A DNA stretch of 64,000 nt from Volutella citrinella (taxonomy: Eukaryota; Ascomycota; Sordariomycetes; Hypocreales; Nectriaceae), in contig JAWZSP010000006.1 in NCBI GenBank assembly GCA_034401135.1, positions 1,426,001-1,490,000 on the forward strand, given 5' to 3'. Below the pieces are notes generated by a model. That model was given only the letters and a program-made list of their open reading frames with translations, was not told where the DNA came from and did not search any database. Positions 58,902 to 64,000 of the stretch are shown piece after piece. The translations under genes were made by a program, and so were the position numbers. Every line of letters starts with the position of its first letter. The first letter of the stretch is position 1.

Positions 58902-61029
58902 ATGCCCTCATCACCGACATACCGTTTGGGGCCGTCGTCCCCCTTGGACGGATCCGGCTCGCGGCGTTCCAAGTTCACTTATCGAAATCTTTCGCAGCTC
59001 GCTTCCTACAACTGTTCAAATCCACTGCGTGTGGTTGCACACGTCGATCTCGATGCTTTCTATGCCCAGTGCGAAATGGTTAGGCTCGGTGTTCCGAAGG
59101 ACCAGCCTCTTGCAGTTCAACAATGGTATGTTTGAGTCTTTTAAACTGGAACCTCGATCGTTATTGAGCTGGAAGAAAAATGCGTACAATTTCATGCTCA
59201 TCTCCGAAGAACCTGTGATCCATGAGCGATGTCTGACACCCAGCAGGGAAGGCCTCATTGCCGTGAACTATCCTGCCAAGGCATCGGGCATCGGACGCCA
59301 TTGCAATATCACAGAGGCGATGAAACTTTGCCCTAATTTAATTCGGCAGCATGTCGCAACTTGGCGCGAGGGCGACGATAAATGGGCATATCGAGAAGAC
59401 GCAGCTGCCAACATCGCCAAGGACAAAGTGTCTCTGGACCCTTATCGGCTAGAATCGCGGAAAATCCTGACTTTAATCAAGGACTCTCTACCAGCAAATC
59501 TGCAGAAGGTAGAGAAGGCTGGGATTGACGAAGTTTTCCTTGACCTTTCCGCCCATGTCCATTCGATTCTCCTCGAAAGGTTCCCAGAGTTGACAGCTCC
59601 TCCGCCGTATGATGATCCAACGGAACTTCTGCCGCTTCCATCCATCTCTGCTCTGGATTGGCAAACAGACGCACTAGTGGACTTGGACGAACAAGAGGAA
59701 TCCGTCGACCCTGACTGGGATGACATTGCGATCCTCATTGGATCAGAGATTGTTCGCGATGTGAGGGCCAAGATCCGACAAGACCTCGACTATACCTGCT
59801 CAGGAGGTATCGCAAGAAATAAGCTATTGAGTAAGCTGGGCTCAGCATTCAAGAAGCCCAACCAGCAAACGGTCGTGCGGAATAGGGCCACCCCAGTGTT
59901 TCTCTCCGGCTTCAAGATTACGAAAATGCGCAATCTCGGAGGCAAACTTGGGGAACAGGTTGTATCTGAATTCAACACGGAACAAGTCTCTGAACTACTT
60001 GAAGTCCCTCTAACAAGTATGAAGGCTAAGCTGGGCGACGAAACAGGGCAGTGGGTATATAACACAATCAGAGGTGCTGACTTTAGTGAGGTCAACTCCC
60101 GGACTCAAATCAAGTCTATGCTCTCTGCAAAATCTTTCAGGCCGTCCATCAACACACCGGAACAAGCAGATAAATGGCTCAGGATCTTTGCTGCTGATAT
60201 CTACGCTCGTCTAGTGGAGGAAGGCGTACATGAGAACAGACGACGCCCACGCACCATCAATCTCCACCACCGCCACAATAGCCAGATGCGGTCGAAGCAG
60301 GGCTCGATACCCCAGGGGAAGAGCCTTGACGAAGACCTGCTTCTTGGTCTGGCCAAGGGGCTCCTCGCACAGATCGTGGCCGAGGGTCGGGTATGGCCTT
60401 GCGCAAATCTCAGCCTAAGTGTGGGGACATTCGAGGATGGAGTGAAAAACAACCACGGCATCGGTGCATTTCTGATCAAAGGGGAAGAAGCTGAAGCAGC
60501 TCGAGCCAGTACTCCTGATACGAGTACGGTTTCGCTTGAGGTCGATCGACCAGTAAAGAAGCGACGAGTGGAGGAAAATGGAATACAGCGCTTCTTCGGG
60601 CGGGCATCCTCCTCGGACGCCGCAGTCACATCCAATGGATCTGGTCTCCGCATGGAGTCTCCGAACCCAGATGATCACCCTCAAATTGACGGGCCTTTTT
60701 CTCCGGGCCAGGTTGCAGAAAACCTGGATCAGATTGCATCACGCAAGCTGGAGACCCCAGACCTTCATTTGCCTGATGTACCAGTACTACAATGTTCTCG
60801 CTGCCATGCTGGGTTCAATGACCCTGACGAGTTTCAGAGCCATGAGGATTGGCATATGGCCAAGGACCTTCAGGAAGCAGAACGCGTCAGGCCTGCCCCC
60901 CTCGACAGGCCAAATGCCTCCCGTGCACCGACATCAGGCACCAAAGGCCATGGTACCAAAGGCCATGGCACCAAGCGCGGCCGAGGCGGTAAGCTGGAAC
61001 ATGGGCAGAGTCGGCTTCGATTTGGGTGA
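58902..61029 (+). CDS. RAD30: Translesion DNA polymerase eta (Rad30)
   Basis: Predicted 668-aa Y-family polymerase in two exons, 58902-59125 and 59247-61029; the 121-nt intron (GTATGT donor, CTGAC branch, AGCAG acceptor) joins QQW to EGLIAVNYPAK. Catalytic acidic residues are D49 (HVDLDAF) and D169-E170; the usual SIDE motif reads GIDE here. RKxxGIARNK-type palm/thumb residues and the little-finger domain (about 395-500) follow. A UBZ zinc finger at about 591-611 (C591, C594, H607, H611) binds ubiquitinated PCNA, and NGIQRFF near 505-520 looks like a PCNA-binding box. Pol eta copies past UV dimers in the nucleus; Rad30 homologs have also been tied to RIP and repair in fungi. The tail holds a GTKGH tandem repeat from a 15-nt duplication. 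Confidence 0.94.
60937..60975 (+). repeat. 15-nt coding tandem repeat (GTKGH)
   Basis: Two units of GGCACCAAAGGCCAT (second with one synonymous change) plus a partial third, encoding GTKGHGTKGHGTK near the C-terminus of polymerase eta. Confidence 0.85.
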
Positions 61030-64000
61030 GGTGAACTCACCAGCAGGCGACCCACAACCGGATCAAACAAGCAGGCGTTATCATTACTGGATCTTCTTTA
61101 CTCGGATGATGGTCTATGCAAGAGCTGATGGCTCGAGCATGGGGCTACATCTCAGCACTAGCTCCACCCGTGGTCGTGCGAGGCACTATGGAGTCCGGAA
61201 GCCGGTCGTGTATTGCACTTTATCCGGCTGTGAACTCATGCTCAAGCCTTCTCATCAACTCTCTGGGTCCCTTTGAGTGAGACATCATACTTATTCCGGC
61301 CAGGCACGACGTTGGCAATCGGTGTCAGATGGCATCAGCGTTCGTTTCGGGCGATTTGTATGTTGTTATCATGCAGGGTACGTTTTCTTCCCGTCCCGAA
61401 TGAGACGATTCCCACGAGTGATCAAGGGGCGGAGCAGGTGCCACAATGTCGTGGCGGCTTGCAACCTCAACTTGGCAGGGCTCACACTGCTTCTGATGAG
61501 CTTCCGGCGGAACGGATGGTTCAGATGCGCAGCCTAGCTTACTAGCCCTGCGCTAGGCTTATGCATTGCAAGGGAGTGAGCTTGAAGCTGCGACGGGGAG
61601 AGCTTGAGACGTGGGGAGATGTTCATCACACACGCTCTTGCACTGGCTGGACTGGCCATCTTGGCCATCTCCTTGACAATCAAAAATCGACCCGATGTCT
61701 TGGATTGGATGAACTGAGTAAACAAGGCAAGCCTGCAGGCTTGTGGTGCATGTGGGGCGTGTCATTCACTTCCAGAAAACTGGTTGGCGCTGATTGGACA
61801 AGGCCAGATTTGGGCAGCGAGCTGATGGGGCAATGGGCATCTCTGCGTTGGGCGCCAACAAGGACGGGAAGCATGGGTGCCCAAGCCTTACGGACGGGAA
61901 CGTGACAGCCGATGGACAAGCGAGGCTGGTTGGTTGGTGCGTGCTCCCCAGCCGCTGGTCCTCGGTTCTATTTGAGGCAGTCATCGGGTCGGCCACACAA
62001 AGTCACCAAACATTGGGAACCACGTCGTCACGAAATGTGGGCTCCTGGCCAGTAGTCGCGGCGGGTCTGTGGCAACGACTTTGCAGATTGGCAGCCCGTG
62101 ATGGGCAGGGACTGATCCGTCATTGTTGGGCACGAGACATCCGTTGCACTCTGCTCGCTCCGCATGGAGCCGCCCCGTCAGCAGCACGCACGGGAATCGC
62201 TTGCTGGTCGCTTTGAGATGGACCTTCATCAATCGACAGGGGCTGCTATAGTGTCGGTGAGTTGGACAACGGAGCAGAGAGCTACCTGGTGGTAGCGTAC
62301 GCCGTACGTGTCGTTGGGGAGATGCACCCTGCGCGGGGTGGGTAACACATTGGAGATGTTCAGCATATCAACCACATATAAGATGGCCGGTACATTGTAG
62401 GCAAGGGGAAAGCGCGTCAAGACTTTACAGCACCCATCCGAAACTGCCGGGCACAGTGAACGTACCGGATATCGACCAAGTGCAGCCTCCAGGACAGCTG
62501 GGCTGCAGTCAGACTTTGGACGACAGTGGCGAGATCCAGTCCGCTATTGTCGCGTTCTGTACACTCTGCGTACATTGTCACACCCTCAGCAGCACTCTAG
62601 TGTACAATCGTACATAGATGCTGTACGGTACATCAGCCCGCACTAGCTCCATCGGCCTCTCCATCGACGGTCACCAGCCACCGAGGGGGTCGCTTCGTCA
62701 AAGATTTCTTGATACGAGAGGCCCACGTACGATGAGGCTTCATCCTGGCCCATTGACGATCGTAACTTCGAAGGTGCCGCAACGATAGCGGCATAGGATC
62801 GGGCTTGCCTCGTGGGGTAACGTGTTGGCGTCATTGTCATCCAACAGTTCGGAGCAGGAAGGCTGGGCGAGGCATTGGGCATCGCTTGGACCAGGAAGAG
62901 CCTTGTTGTGGGAGGAGAGCATCGAGTTGATCTCCTGCTCGCCACCCCGAAACCAGCGCATCCTTGGCCTCAACGCGAACAAGCCCGCACGGAGCCAGCA
63001 CTGGTACTGCCGTGATCTGTCGCAGTTGTCAAAGACGAGGTGTATCTGGGTTATCCCGGACCTCCACTTAACGCGTGTGCGCTTAAGAGCCACCTGAGAT
63101 CAGTGTTAACATCTGTACCTTTGTATATCGCGTCCTTGTCGCCAATTTTCGACGCCTTCACTCCCAGTATTGCCGCAATCACCCCCCTCTTCTCTTTTCA
63201 AGAGATTCACGTATTCGAAATCTCGCGCCCATCACAAGACGGGCCCATCGCCCAATGAGACGAGCAAGAAGCGGCTCTGACAGCGGTCATACTCGCCGCA
63301 ACACCCGGGCAAAGATAGCGAGGCAACATCGGCAGCCTAACACGGCACAGCAGCAGAGAGGCATCTGTCTCACCAGTCAGGTTGTTTGGTGGCTCAATAC
63401 TGCATTACACGCCGCAGCCGTCGACGAGATAGGAGCAGGCCTCTGATAGACGAGAGAGGGCTCACGCTGCAGCCGACCAGGAAAGTAGTGGAAGAGGAAG
63501 AAGAAGGAAGCTGCAGCATCAGCAGCAGGTTGACGGCCTCAAAATTGGCAGCAAGCTGCGGCACGGAACCGACGCGGGCCTCATTCGTGGGCGACATTTT
63601 TGATTCGAAGTTGGTCGTGTCCATGGCTAACACGGCGAGCCAAGCGACCACCGTCCACGCCCAAGAGCCAGCCCACGCCCCTGCACAAGGCACGGAGCGG
63701 AACGGGGGCCGGGCTGGTGGTGGTGCTGGTGCCCAAACAGACCCAGGCCAAGCTCTGGCGTCAACGTCAACGTTGTTGGGCGGGCCAGCGTTTCGCGAGC
63801 CAGCCCAAGGGCCCGCCGCTATAAGCTTGGCCCGTTATTGCCAGGGCCAAGGTCACGGCGGCCAGGGCAGTGTCCACTGGCAGGGCGTGCACGGCCAGAC
63901 CCTGCACGCGCCGCCGCAGATCCTGCAGGGTGAGGTTGGGCTCGGTCGCCCAGAGGGACAAGTCGCCTCCACCGACAGTGCCCAGCCATCAGCATCATCG
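61030..64000. other. Right-edge stretch without a supported gene
   Basis: About 3 kb. Open frames up to 140 codons lack motifs and overlap one another. On the minus strand at the very end (63767-63961) a frame looks protein-like but has an in-frame stop near 63995 and no clear ATG; it might be an exon of a gene that extends past the window. Confidence 0.45.

Noticed and set aside
63767..63961. Protein-like minus-strand frame at the right edge
   Set aside because: There is an in-frame stop near 63995, no ATG and no family match; it cannot be called without sequence beyond the window.
1..64000. Transposons, RIP-mutated repeats, biosynthetic gene cluster, CRISPR
   Set aside because: No transposase or reverse-transcriptase motif, long terminal repeats, AT-rich RIP blocks, PKS/NRPS core or spaced direct repeats were seen.

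Overview
The window is nuclear DNA of a filamentous ascomycete. The protein-coding genes are interrupted by short introns (about 50-126 nt) with GT...AG ends, CTRAC-type branch points and short 3' tails. The gene set is typical of Pezizomycotina: ASH1-type SET protein, SFH5, PFA5-type DHHC protein, Ubp6, ARPC4, Rad30 and an Arg5,6-type kinase. The GC-rich coding bias and the look of the proteins fit a Sordariomycete, probably Hypocreales; the order is an inference, not something the sequence proves. No rRNA, convincing tRNA, CRISPR or intact transposon was found.

Layout. 1-23.7 kb is nearly empty: one gene, a Zn2Cys6 regulator (5747-7218, minus), sits alone with about 5.7 kb of non-coding DNA on its 3' side and about 16.5 kb on its 5' side, the latter with several simple repeats. 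From 23.7 to 48.6 kb there is a gene-rich housekeeping block: SAM methyltransferase with a His-rich tail (+), sedoheptulose-bisphosphatase/SHB17-type histidine phosphatase (-), a small Cys-rich protein with a one-base frame break (-), a 94-aa one-helix membrane protein (+), Ubp6/USP14 deubiquitinase (-), ARPC4 of the Arp2/3 complex (+), an RRM protein with an in-frame UAG (+), SFH5 (+), an ASH1-type H3K36 methyltransferase (+), and two small minus-strand ORFs, one of them a 70-aa zinc-ribbon-like protein. 48.6-53.8 kb is empty. 53.8-61.0 kb holds three plus-strand genes: an N-acetylglutamate kinase that lacks the reductase half normally fused to it in fungi, a divergent PFA5-type DHHC protein, and DNA polymerase eta. 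The last 3 kb shows no supported gene.

The genes do not form one pathway; this is ordinary housekeeping synteny plus accessory stretches. The most notable observation is in the RRM gene (34917-37195): codon 131 is TAG, its A lies third in the 7-nt loop of a predicted hairpin (35345-35375) and is preceded by T. This is the configuration known for sexual-stage A-to-I mRNA editing that corrects premature stops (UAG to UGG) in Sordariomycetes. Also notable are the clean loss of the ArgC-type domain from the acetylglutamate kinase, the 3-nt first exon and 9-nt last exon of ARPC4, and the missing zinc ligand plus DHLC active site in the PFA5-like protein. All exon boundaries were set by eye from splice signals and protein continuity.
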